A stretch of DNA of 13,127 bases from Actinomycetota bacterium. GTDB lineage: Bacteria; Actinomycetota; Thermoleophilia; Gaiellales; Gaiellaceae. Of the stretch, positions 1-8,300 are shown piece after piece (position 1 is the stretch's first letter; each line of letters opens with the position of its first letter). The stretch is taken from positions 1-13,127 of the forward strand of contig JACDCN010000028.1 in the NCBI GenBank assembly GCA_013817555.1, written 5' to 3'. The notes below the pieces were generated by a model that was given only the letters and a program-made list of their open reading frames with translations, was not told the DNA's origin and did no database searches. Made by a program: the position numbers and the translations under genes.

Positions 1-315
<315 letters not shown>

Positions 316-390
316 TGAACACGTCGAGCAGCCGCTATGGAGTTTTGAGGGTGCGGCGAGCCATGGAGCGCGCACGTGCACTCGACAATT
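316..390 (+). other. 23S-5S internal transcribed spacer
   Basis: This 75-base spacer separates 23S from 5S and contains no tRNA. GTCGAG at 323-328 can pair with CTCGAC at 381-386, and GCCGC at 331-335 can pair with GCGGC at 354-358. That would give a nested stem plausible as an RNase processing substrate. The pairing is read from the sequence; the processing role is inferred from how rRNA precursors are generally matured. Confidence 0.6.
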
Positions 391-504
<114 letters not shown>

Positions 505-682
505 TTATTTTTCGCAGACCGGAATCCGCTAGCGCGAATTCCGGTCGCGCGAATCAAGACCCCTTTATGTTGAGGCGGGGTTGGAAGTCGCGGTGTGTGA
601 AGTCGGCTGCTGGATCCACCGTTGACTCCGCGCCTGGAACTCGCTAGCGACGGATCAGCTTCGGCCAGGTGACTCGGTGCTC
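505..682. other. Non-coding region between 5S rRNA and the convergent peptidase gene
   Basis: No credible gene is visible in this 178-base stretch. It holds the T-rich tract just after 5S, the hairpin at 517-546, a weaker ACCCC/GGGGT inverted repeat around 560-583, and the 10-base palindrome TCGCTAGCGA at 641-650. Transcripts from both sides (rRNA operon on plus, peptidase operon on minus) must end here. No hairpin followed by a T-run in the correct orientation is obvious for either strand. Confidence 0.6.
517..546. terminator. Hairpin downstream of the rRNA operon; possible terminator or processing signal
   Basis: GACCGGAAT (517-525) is a perfect inverted repeat of ATTCCGGTC (538-546), with a 12-base loop that itself contains the palindrome CGCTAGCG (527-534). 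It lies 12 bases after the 5S end. The T-tract comes before the stem rather than after it on the plus strand, so it is not a textbook intrinsic terminator. It could be a factor-assisted terminator or an RNase III-type site. The structure is seen; the function is inferred. Confidence 0.4.
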
Positions 683-1558
683 TTACTCGGTCCTACCCGG
701 CCCGAGCTTCGCGGCTGACCCGGCCGACGATCCGTTCCGGTCGCCCGCTGCAGCCAGCTCCCGAAGTCGCCGTACCCGAACGTCGATCCCGGGATGGGTC
801 TTGAACATGCGCGAGATGCCCTCGTCCGCGAACGGGTCGACCGCATAGAGCGGCTCGGTGGCCGGCGAGGCGGCGAACTCGACGAGCTCGGACGCCCGGT
901 CTAGCCGCAACAGCGCGTCTGCGAGGTCGTGGCCGCGGCCGGTGAGGCGCGCCGCGAGGGCGTCAGCTTCGAGCTCGCGTTTCGGCGAAAGGAGAACGTG
1001 GACGAAAGCGGCTGCGATGGGCGCGAAGATGTAGAGCAGCACTCGTCTCAGCCAACCGCCGATCCGGCTCGCTTCGAGGAGTGTGGCCGCGAAGAGAACG
1101 GCGTAGGTCTGCACGAGGACGTCGCGCCGGCGAACGTGAGCGAGCTCGTGCGCGATGGCGGCTTCGAGCTCTTCTCGTCGTAACGCTTGGACGGCGCCTG
1201 TCGACACCGCGAGTGACGAGCTCGTAGGCCCCCGTCCGACCGCAAAGAGGCGCGGAAACCCGTCTGCGATGAGGAAGAGAGCTGGCGGCCGAACTCCGAG
1301 CTTGGCCGCCATTGTGTCGGCAGCGGAGCGGAGAACCGGATCCTCCGCAAGCGCAAAAGGACGTGCGCCGAGCATTCCGAGGAGCGCCCGGTCGCCATAC
1401 CGGTAGACGCTTGTCGCCGCAAGAAGCGAGCAGAATCCGAAGAAGAGCCCGGTGGTCGAGCCGCCCATCACCCAGCCGAGCGCTCCGGAGGCGCTCGCGA
1501 GCAGAGCCACCAGGAGCCATGCCTTCAGGAGATTGAGCGCAGCCGCCCCGCGCGGCAA
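683..1558 (-). CDS. M48-family (HtpX-like) integral membrane zinc metallopeptidase
   Basis: This is a predicted membrane-embedded zinc endopeptidase of the M48 family, which degrades misfolded or damaged membrane proteins at the cytoplasmic face. The 291 residues contain an N-terminal pair of hydrophobic segments (about 11-30 and 34-52), the HEXXH zinc motif HELAH at 137-141, and hydrophobic stretches at about 150-165 and 172-190. The ExxxD motif that supplies the third zinc ligand follows (E195, D199), then the family's C-terminal THPG..VRVRRL segment (255-265). Length is normal for HtpX-like proteins. The TTG start is favoured by a GAGAAGG Shine-Dalgarno site seven bases upstream and an in-frame TAG two codons before it. 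It is the last gene of a three-gene minus-strand operon, 20 bases after the 82-residue gene. A quality-control role is inferred from the family. I did not assign htpX because the family has several paralogues. Confidence 0.9.
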   Translation of the reverse strand: MPRGAAALNLLKAWLLVALLASASGALGWVMGGSTTGLFFGFCSLLAATSVYRYGDRALLGMLGARPFALAEDPVLRSAADTMAAKLGVRPPALFLIADGFPRLFAVGRGPTSSSLAVSTGAVQALRREELEAAIAHELAHVRRRDVLVQTYAVLFAATLLEASRIGGWLRRVLLYIFAPIAAAFVHVLLSPKRELEADALAARLTGRGHDLADALLRLDRASELVEFAASPATEPLYAVDPFADEGISRMFKTHPGIDVRVRRLRELAAAGDRNGSSAGSAAKLGPGRTE

Positions 1559-1578
1559 GATCTAGCCTTCTCGCGAGG

Positions 1579-1827
1579 TCAGTTACCCTCGCCGACGTCG
1601 TCCTCGGTGAGGCCGCGTGGTGGCCAGTCCGGCTCCGGCGCGTCGCAACGGCTCGAGCAGTGCAGCGAGGCGACGTTCTGCAACGGAATCAGGATGTGCC
1701 CGTTGAGCTCGACGTGGGGGACGTCCTCGATCGAGCAATAGGCGGTTAGAACACCCTCCTGGTACTCGCCGCCGAAGAGCGCGACTTCGACCTGTTCGCC
1801 CTTGTACTTGTTCGTGTAGTCCTCCAC
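1579..1827 (-). CDS. Unrecognised 82-residue protein between phosphatase and M48 peptidase
   Basis: I do not recognise this gene. It encodes 82 residues and starts at GTG; an in-frame TAG lies five codons upstream and there is no other start between, so the start is well fixed. Residues about 12-56 alternate hydrophobic and polar positions (VEVALFGGEYQEGVL, then HVELNGHILIPLQNVASLHC), as in a small beta-barrel resembling an Sm/LSm or SH3-like fold. The tail (about 58-82) is acidic, proline-rich and probably disordered. It has three cysteines (31, 56, 60), of which 56 and 60 are close together. It lies 7 bases after the phosphatase stop and 20 before the peptidase start, so it is almost certainly co-transcribed with them. 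GC-rich third positions support real coding. The fold suggestion is only from pattern; no function is assigned. Confidence 0.75.
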   Translation of the reverse strand: MEDYTNKYKGEQVEVALFGGEYQEGVLTAYCSIEDVPHVELNGHILIPLQNVASLHCSSRCDAPEPDWPPRGLTEDDVGEGN

Positions 1828-1834
1828 GAGGCGG

Positions 1835-2422
1835 TCAGTCTACTGCCTCGAGGATGCCGTCCCGCACCGCGATCCGGACCGTCGCACAGTTGTCGACAGG
1901 GCCGAGCCTCGCCGGTACTTCATGGAGCTGAAGCCGCAACGCGGCGGCAGCCGCGGAGCGAATCGGACCCCCGTGTGTCACTGCGAGAACCTGTTTTCCC
2001 GCATGTCTCTTAGCGATCTCGAGAAGTCCCCGGACGACCCGCCGGGCGAGCTCGTCGTACGTCTCCCCGTCCTCCCAGCCGGCGCAGCGCCAATCCACCC
2101 AGCGCGCATATCCGTCGGGAAAGCGAATCTCGACTTCCGGAACCGTGAGTCCTGACCAGGAGCCCACATCGACCTCCTTCAGTGCGTCGCATGGCCGAAC
2201 TTCGATGCCGAGCCGGGCGGCGAGGAGCTCGGCGCTCTCACTGGCGCGCCGAAGCGGGCTCGTGTACGCGGCGGAGAACGCCTCGCCCACGAGCTGCTCG
2301 GCGAGATCCCGCACCTGCGCGAGCCCGGCGGCGTTCAGGGGGATGTCGGCATGTCCCTGGAATCGACGACCGCGATTCCAGTCGGTCTCGCCGTGTCGAA
2401 CCAGCACGATCGTCGTCGCCAC
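1835..2422 (-). CDS. Histidine phosphatase family protein (phosphoglycerate mutase-like)
   Basis: This is a 195-residue member of the histidine phosphatase superfamily, which transfers phosphate through a phospho-histidine. The signature LVRHGETDWN sits at 7-16, with R9 and nucleophile H10. The second arginine is R59 in SPLRRASES (55-63), the likely general acid is E83 in KEVDVGSWSG, and the second catalytic histidine is H150 in VTHGGP. All catalytic positions are present and the length suits the cobC/GpmB-like phosphatases rather than glycolytic mutase. Substrate cannot be told: alpha-ribazole phosphate, sugar phosphates and others are handled by close relatives. The GTG start lies immediately before the first beta strand, and no Shine-Dalgarno is visible. 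A TAGCGT box seven bases upstream suggests a leaderless message. It is the first gene of the minus-strand operon and diverges from the SDR gene. Confidence 0.9.
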   Translation of the reverse strand: MATTIVLVRHGETDWNRGRRFQGHADIPLNAAGLAQVRDLAEQLVGEAFSAAYTSPLRRASESAELLAARLGIEVRPCDALKEVDVGSWSGLTVPEVEIRFPDGYARWVDWRCAGWEDGETYDELARRVVRGLLEIAKRHAGKQVLAVTHGGPIRSAAAAALRLQLHEVPARLGPVDNCATVRIAVRDGILEAVD

Positions 2423-2428
2423 GCGGGA

Positions 2429-2435
2429 TACGCTA
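2429..2435. promoter_or_regulatory. Candidate bidirectional -10 element between phosphatase and SDR genes
   Basis: The heptamer TACGCTA reads TACGCT on the plus strand (2429-2434) and TAGCGT on the minus strand (2435-2430). Both fit TAnnnT, the -10 core of group 1 sigma factors in Actinobacteria. The minus-strand box ends 7 bases before the phosphatase GTG and the plus-strand box ends 11 bases before the SDR GTG. The whole divergent gap is 23 bases, so the promoters must lie about here. No convincing -35 is seen. Function is inferred from spacing and symmetry. Confidence 0.5.
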
Positions 2436-2445
2436 GCCGCGGCTC

Positions 2446-3198
2446 GTGGACCTCGGACTCGAAGGAGAGAAGTGCTTCGTCACCGGCTCGACGGACGGGA
2501 TCGGGCTCGAGACCGCACGGCTGCTCGTCGCCGAAGGCGCACGCGTCGTAACGTCAGGACGGCGTGGACCACCTGGCATCGGCGAGGTCGCGCACGTCGA
2601 AGCCGATCTTTCGCTGGGAGGAGAGCCGGAGCGTGCGGTTATCGAGGCAACGCGTGAGCTCACCGGGCTCGACGTCCTCGTCAACAACGTCGGCGTCGCC
2701 CGACAGGCGCGGTTCGAGGACGTCCCGGACGAGGAGTGGGACGAGTACTGGCAGTTGAACGTCATGAGCTACGTGCGCGCGATACGGGCGGCGCTACCGA
2801 GCCTCCGTGCTGGAGGTGGCGCGATCGTCAACGTCTCCTCCACGGCCGGGAAGCGTCCGTCGGCGGGGATGCCGCACTACTCGGTCACGAAGGCTGCGGT
2901 GCTCTCACTCTCCAGGCTCGTCGCTGACCTGTATGCGGACGATGGAGTCCGCTGCAATGCGGTTACCCCGGGACCGACCGCGACCGATGCCTGGCTCGGA
3001 GAGGGCGGGCTCGCGGATCAGCAGGGCGGAGATCGGGAGGAGGTGCTCCGCCGCGTGGGCGCAGGTCGTCCCCTCGGCCGGCTCGCACGCCCCGAGGAGA
3101 TCGCCGCGGTGATCGTCTTCCTCTGCTCCGATCGCGCGTCGTACGTCACCGGTGCGGCCTGGAGCGCCGACGGCGGCACCGTTCCGATCATCATCTGA
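2446..3198 (+). CDS. Short-chain dehydrogenase/reductase (SDR) family oxidoreductase
   Basis: This is a 250-residue classical SDR, an NAD(P)-dependent oxidoreductase acting on an alcohol or ketone in the cytoplasm. The Rossmann glycine motif TGSTDGIG is at 13-20, the structural NNVG at 80-83, and the catalytic tetrad is N105, S132, Y145 and K149 (YSVTK at 145-149). R39-R40 after the second strand, with no acidic residue there, hints at NADPH preference; that is inference. The C-terminal YVTGAAWSADGG is the usual 3-ketoacyl-ACP-reductase-like ending. The substrate is not deducible. Translation starts at GTG without a Shine-Dalgarno, 23 bases from the divergent phosphatase start. Its stop overlaps the start of the MFS gene (TGATG), so the two are probably translationally coupled. 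Confidence 0.92.
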   Translation: MDLGLEGEKCFVTGSTDGIGLETARLLVAEGARVVTSGRRGPPGIGEVAHVEADLSLGGEPERAVIEATRELTGLDVLVNNVGVARQARFEDVPDEEWDEYWQLNVMSYVRAIRAALPSLRAGGGAIVNVSSTAGKRPSAGMPHYSVTKAAVLSLSRLVADLYADDGVRCNAVTPGPTATDAWLGEGGLADQQGGDREEVLRRVGAGRPLGRLARPEEIAAVIVFLCSDRASYVTGAAWSADGGTVPIII

Positions 3199-4352
3199 TG
3201 CGCTCGAGGCGTGCGATCGGCGCCACCCTCTTTCTCTGCCTGGCGGCGTCACAGGCCGCAATCCTCGTGCTCACCCCGGTGCTCCCGGCTCTCGCCTCCG
3301 ACCTCGGCGTGTCGACCGCGACCGCTGGACAGCTACGCACGATCTCGGGCCTCTCGGCGGGTGTAACAGCGCTTCTCGTCGGCTTGCTCGCCAGCCGAGT
3401 CGGCTTGCGCGGGCTGCTGGGCTCCGGTCTCGTTCTCCTCGCGGTCGGGTCGGGCGCCAGCGCTGTGGCTCCGAGCTTCGCTGCGATCGCGATCGCGCAG
3501 CTTGCGATCGGCGTCGGAATCGGGCTCTCCTACACGGCTGCCCTCGCTGCGGTGGCCGACTGGACGACTCCGGCCGACCGCTCCCGGGTGCTTGCCGTCG
3601 CCCTTCTCGGTCCGCCAACCGCTTGGATCGTCGGGATGCCGTTGTCCGGTCTCGTCGGCGAAGCGAGCTGGAGGATCGCCTGGATCGCGGCGCCTTTCGC
3701 CTTTTCCCTCGTCGCCCTTGTCGTCCTCGCGCGCATGAAGTCGGCGCCGCCTGCGTCGACGAGAGCTGATATTCGCGCGGTGCTCGCCCATCCAGGCGTG
3801 ATGAGATGGTCGAGCGGAGAGCTGCTCGCGTACTCCGCCTGGGCCGGAACCCTCGTCTTCGTGGGCGCGCTATTCGTCGAGTCGTACGGGCTCTCGTCGG
3901 GCGAGACAGGACTCGTGCTGGGCTCCGGCGCTCTCGTACTCATACCGGGGAATCTTCTCTTCCGTCGCTGGGTCGATCACCATGGACGTGCTCTACTGGT
4001 CGTGCTCGCCCTGGGGGCTGCGGTGACGGTTGCCGTGCTCGGGGCGTTTCGTCCATCCACGTGGTTCAGTCTCGGGGCCTTCTCTGTGCTCGCGTTTCTC
4101 GCGGGAGGTCGGACGCTCGCGGGGGCCGCCGCCGGACTCGATCTCGCTCCCGAGCTGCTCCTCGGAGTGACAGGTATCCGCACTGCTGCGCTGCAGCTCG
4201 GATACTTTCTGGGCGCGGCCGTGGGCGGTCTCGCTCTGGCCGCCGGTGGGTATCGGGCTCTCGGGTTAGCTCTCTCGGCGATGTTCGTCGCCGGGACCAC
4301 CCCACATCTGCTTCCCGAGCCCGCTCGAAATCCACGGCCGCAACTACCCTGA
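3198..4352 (+). CDS. Major facilitator superfamily (MFS) transporter
   Basis: This 384-residue polytopic inner-membrane protein has about 12 hydrophobic segments in two halves joined by a basic loop (ARMKSAPPASTRAD region, about 178-191). After helix 2 a motif-A-like loop occurs (GLLASRVGLRGLL, 62-74). GPPTAWIVGMPLSG at 138-151 in helix 5, followed by SWRIAW, resembles the antiporter motif C region of drug:H+ antiporters. This supports an export function such as efflux of a small molecule, but the substrate is unknown. The ATG overlaps the SDR stop by one base, indicating coupling, and the stop lies four bases before the dgt start. An exporter coupled to an oxidoreductase suggests they may act on the same compound; that is inference from context. 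Confidence 0.9.
   Translation: MRSRRAIGATLFLCLAASQAAILVLTPVLPALASDLGVSTATAGQLRTISGLSAGVTALLVGLLASRVGLRGLLGSGLVLLAVGSGASAVAPSFAAIAIAQLAIGVGIGLSYTAALAAVADWTTPADRSRVLAVALLGPPTAWIVGMPLSGLVGEASWRIAWIAAPFAFSLVALVVLARMKSAPPASTRADIRAVLAHPGVMRWSSGELLAYSAWAGTLVFVGALFVESYGLSSGETGLVLGSGALVLIPGNLLFRRWVDHHGRALLVVLALGAAVTVAVLGAFRPSTWFSLGAFSVLAFLAGGRTLAGAAAGLDLAPELLLGVTGIRTAALQLGYFLGAAVGGLALAAGGYRALGLALSAMFVAGTTPHLLPEPARNPRPQLP
4345..4350 (+). promoter_or_regulatory. Candidate internal -10 box for dgt
   Basis: TACCCT fits TAnnnT and ends six bases before the dgt ATG, within the last codons and stop of the MFS gene. This spacing would start transcription at or next to the ATG, giving a leaderless dgt mRNA in addition to read-through from the SDR-MFS genes. 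There is no visible -35. The same arrangement recurs at dnaG, the cyclase gene and the phosphatase gene in this window, which raises its credibility. Regulatory function is inferred. Confidence 0.35.
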
Positions 4353-4356
4353 GGCC

Positions 4357-5304
4357 ATGGAGGTTGCTCGCCCCACGCGACCCGCGTTCGAGATGCGGAT
4401 CCGCGCTCTCGAGGAGAGTCTGTCGTCGTTCGCGGTTCGCTCGTTCGAGACGCGAGGAAGAGAGCTGCCCGAGGAAGAGTCTCCCGTTCGAACGCCGTTT
4501 CAGCGGGATCGCGACCGCATCGTGCACTCCAAGCCGTTCCGGCGCCTGAAGGGAAAGACGCAGGTCTTCATCGACCCTGCCGGCGACCACTACCGGACGC
4601 GCATGACCCACACCCTCGAGACGACCGCGATCTCGCGCGTGGTAGCACGAGCTCTGCTGCTTAATGAGGACCTGGTCGAGGCGATCGGCCTCGGCCACGA
4701 CATGGGTCACACCCCGTTTGGCCACGCAGGCGAGGATGCGCTCGACAACGCGGTGCAGGAGCGGTTCGGGCGACGTTTTCGTCATAACGAGCAGTCGCTC
4801 AGGATCGCGCAGTCCCTCAACCTCACACACGAGGTCTGCCATGGGATCCTCACGCACACGGGCGAGCAGGCGCCGGACACGCTCGAGGGGAAGATCGTCC
4901 GGCTGGTCGACAGAGTCGCGTACATCAACCACGACATCGACGACGCGGTGCGGTACGGGCTTCTCAGCGAGGAGGACCTCCCCCACGAGCAGATCGCCGT
5001 GCTTGGCCCTACAGGCTCGGCGCGGATCGACACGCTTGTCCAAGACATCGTGGATGCATCCGCCGATGCCGACGACATTCGCCAATCCGCCGAGGTGGGG
5101 GAGGCGATGCTCTCGCTGCGCGCGTTTATGTTCGAGCACGTCTACCTGGGGGGCCAGGCGGTCCCCGAGCACCAGCGTGCGCACGAGGTGATCCGCCGGA
5201 TCTTCGATCAGCTCGTGGAGCGTGGCGACGCCGTGGACGAGATCGTCGACTACATCGCTGGTATGACCGACCGCTTCGCGCTCGACTATGCGGAATCGCT
5301 CTAA
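4357..5304 (+). CDS. dgt: Deoxyguanosinetriphosphate triphosphohydrolase-like protein (HD domain)
   Basis: This 315-residue HD-domain protein belongs to the dGTPase-like family, which cleaves dNTPs to deoxynucleoside and tripolyphosphate and so adjusts dNTP pools. The family hallmark FQRDRDRIVHSKPFRRLKGK spans 48-67. Metal-binding residues are H85, H114-D115 (GHDMGHTPFGH) and D185 in VDRVAYINHDIDD. The C-terminal DYIAGMTDRFAL (298-309) is the usual family ending, so the protein is full length for the shorter dGTPase-like subgroup. The start at 4357 is supported by a TACCCT box six bases upstream. An alternative ATG is at residue 13, where many homologues begin (MRIRALEE). It follows the MFS gene by four bases. 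Its stop overlaps that of the convergent cyclase gene. Actual nucleotide preference is not readable from sequence. Confidence 0.93.
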   Translation: MEVARPTRPAFEMRIRALEESLSSFAVRSFETRGRELPEEESPVRTPFQRDRDRIVHSKPFRRLKGKTQVFIDPAGDHYRTRMTHTLETTAISRVVARALLLNEDLVEAIGLGHDMGHTPFGHAGEDALDNAVQERFGRRFRHNEQSLRIAQSLNLTHEVCHGILTHTGEQAPDTLEGKIVRLVDRVAYINHDIDDAVRYGLLSEEDLPHEQIAVLGPTGSARIDTLVQDIVDASADADDIRQSAEVGEAMLSLRAFMFEHVYLGGQAVPEHQRAHEVIRRIFDQLVERGDAVDEIVDYIAGMTDRFALDYAESL

Positions 5305-8300
5305 GCTGACTTCGCGAGCAAAGCCTCGGCGCGCTGGATGAAGAACGTGGCGCCGACCGAGCGGTAAAACGCAAGTGCCTTCGCAAGCTCAACCTCCCCT
5401 TCCGCACGGCGGCCCGCCTCGATCAGATGCTCGCCTGCGCTCCTTCGCTGCCAGGCCTCCAGGGTCGGGCTCGGCATGGCCGCGAAGACCTCGGCGGCTC
5501 CGCGGAAGTCCAAATCGAGGGATAGAAGCGAGGCGTCATTCCAGGCGCTCGGCGGTGCGGTCGCGATGATCTCCCGTAGCTCCTCTCGGACACCGAGGCG
5601 CCCGGCATGGGGTGCGACCATACTCTCGAGGCCAGCCCAATAGGGATGCGCTCGGATGACGGGGACGAGCTCGTGGACGAGCCGGCGCGCGTCGTCCCAT
5701 CTCCCTAGCTCGGCATAGTTGCCCGCGGATACGGCGGCTACTGCTGCGAGCATCTCCGGATCCTTCCCTTCGCGCACGTGTGCGAGAGCCCGGGCGTGAT
5801 CGGCGAGAGCCCCTTCGACGTCACCCCGTCCCAGGCGGATGCTGGCACGGTTGAGACGGACGAAGCCCTCGTTGACATCGGGCGAGCCGGCTTCGCATTC
5901 CGCGACTGACCTGTTCGCGTTCTCGAGTGCGTCGTTCCAGCGCCCGCGCACCCAGTCCACCCAGACCATGATCCCGCGAGAAAAGCGAAGTCCCTGGCGG
6001 TCTCCGAAGCGTTCTGCGAGCCGCGCTGACTCGACGTGAAGCTCTTCCGCGCGTAGGAGCCCGCCGTCGCCGACCGGGACGGCGAAGGCCAGGTTGTTGA
6101 CGATCCCCCCCGCGATGGGCGAGTTGATGTCGAGTGCGATCTCGAGTGCACGCTCGAGATCCGCTATCCCATTCAGATCGCCAAGGAAGAGGGTCTTGGC
6201 CGTCCCGATCGTGGCCAGCGCGTGAGCTCGCAGCTCGTCCAGCTCGAGCGCGGCGGCCATCTCGAGCACCTCCTCGGCGATCCGCATCCCGGCCTCGGGC
6301 TCTCCGGAGAGCGTTCGGGAGCGAGCGGAGATGCTCAGGACTCGTGCCTTGGCAGCGGACGGCGTCCCGCCGGCGAGCTTGGTCGCTCGATCGAGATGGA
6401 ACCTGACCTTGTCGGGCTGGCCGCGATACCAGGCGACGTTGGCGAGGAACGCCTCTGACTCTGCCGCGCGCTCGGCGTCGCCAGCGGCAAGCGCCGCGTC
6501 TCGGGCCTCCACGAGTGCTTCCTCGCGCCGGTCGTCGCCAACGAAGTAGAGCGCGTGCGCGCGCCTGAAGAGGAGCTCCGGGCGATCCGCGTCCCGGTCG
6601 GGCCAGAGCTCGAGGGCGTCTGCGTAGTACCTCTCCGCCGCCGGGTACGCGTTCAAAGCGAACGCCCGGTCCCCGGCCTCACGGAGAGCGAGTCGCGCGC
6701 GGTCGACGAGGTCGCCTGTGTCCTGACCGGACGCGCGGGCGAGCTCGAGTGCCGAACGCCAGTGATAGGCGAGCATCTCGGCGTGATCCTCGGGCCGCCC
6801 GAGCGACTCGATCCACGCGGCTGCGTGTCGGTGCTTCTCGGCGCGGTCAGCGCGCGCAATCTGGCCGTAGGCCACGTCCCGAACGAGCGCATGAGCGAAC
6901 GCGAACTCGCCCTCGCCCTCGACGGACGAACGCTTCTGCCGCCGCACGAATCCCTTGCGCTCCAGTGAGTGCAACGTTGCGGCCGCATCGTCCTCCTCTC
7001 GGTCGAGCGCGGCCGCCCAGAAGACCTTGCCGACGACCGCCGCGTTTCGAAGGAGCTCCTTCTCGGCCTCCGGAAGCCCGTCGAGGCGAGCGGCGATGAT
7101 CCCTTGCAACGTCTCCGGGAGCGGGAGCTCGTCCGCGGAGCCGCGTTCGAGGAAGAGCTCGGCGAACTGCTCGGCGTACAAAGGGTTACCGCCGGCGCGG
7201 TCGAGCAGCGCCTGTTGCGACTCGGCGGCGAGAACAGATCTTTGGAGGAGTTGCGCGATCAATCGCGCCGTCTGGTCGTCCGAAAGGGGCGCGAGCGCAA
7301 GGGTCGTCGCGTTCAGCTTGCCGCCGCCCCATCCCGGCCGGCGCTCGAGGAGCTCGGGCCTGGCCGTGGCCACGACCAGCAGCGGGACGTCCGTCACCCA
7401 CTCGACGAGCTCGTCCACGAAGTCGAGCAGACTCTCGTCCGCCCAGTGGAGGTCCTCGAACACGACCACGAGCGGACGCTGCTCGGCCATCGCCTCGAGG
7501 AACCGACGCCACGCGGCAAACGCTGCACCGCGGCGGTCGTCTCCGAGCTCCGATTCGCCCGCGAGACCGACGAGCGAGCGCAGCTCCGACTCGACCCAAC
7601 TTGCGTCGCTCGTCTCCGCGAGGACGTCTGCGACCGCGTCTCGCAGCTTCTGCATGACCTCGCCCGATGCGTCCTGCTCGAGGATCCCCGCCTGCGCTTT
7701 GACGATCTCGCCCAGCGCCCACAACGTGACCCCGTCGCCGTATGCGAGGCAGCGTCCTTGGCGCCAGGTGATGAGCTCTGGGTCGGTGTCGACGATCTGC
7801 GATAGCTCGTAGACCAGGCGGCTCTTCCCGATCCCCGGTACGCCGACGAGCGTGAGGAGCTGGGGCGTTCGCTCATGCCGCGCGCGCTCGAAGGCGTCGC
7901 GAACGACGCTGAGCTCGCGCTCGCGACCGACGAGCTCCGTACGCGCCTCGTGCGCGCCTTCGACACCGAAGCGCGCGTGCGCGCTGAGCGCCTCCCAGAC
8001 CGGGATCGGCTCCGCCTTGCCCTTGGCTTCGACCGCGCTTGCCTCTCGGTAGTCGACGACCTGACGGGTCGCGCGGTAGGTCGTCTCGTCGGTGAGGATC
8101 CCGTTGACCGGCGCGGCACTCTGGAGCCGCGCAGCCGTGTTGACGACGTCGCCGGCTGCCATCCCTTCGCCCTCGGAAGGACTGGCGTCGAGGGAGACGA
8201 GCGCCTCCCCGGTCGTGATCCCGACTCGGAGCTCGAGCCCTTCCTCGGTCGCGAAGTCACGGATCGCCAGCGCCGCACGAACCGCGCGCTCGGGATCGTC

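Noticed and set aside
316..390. tRNA gene in the 23S-5S spacer
   Set aside because: No cloverleaf or T-arm GTTC(G/A)A consensus could be found in 75 bases.
641..650. TCGCTAGCGA palindrome as an operator
   Set aside because: It lies between convergent transcription units with no promoter nearby, and one short palindrome is weak evidence of a binding site.
4066..5184. Minus-strand open frame of 372 codons opposite the end of the MFS gene and dgt
   Set aside because: It is antisense to a gene with complete HD motifs; its protein is arginine-rich and irregular, typical of the shadow of a high-GC gene.
6949..7812. Plus-strand open frames of about 280 codons opposite the cyclase/STAND gene
   Set aside because: They mirror the ATPase region of the minus-strand gene, which has full Walker motifs; these are shadow frames.
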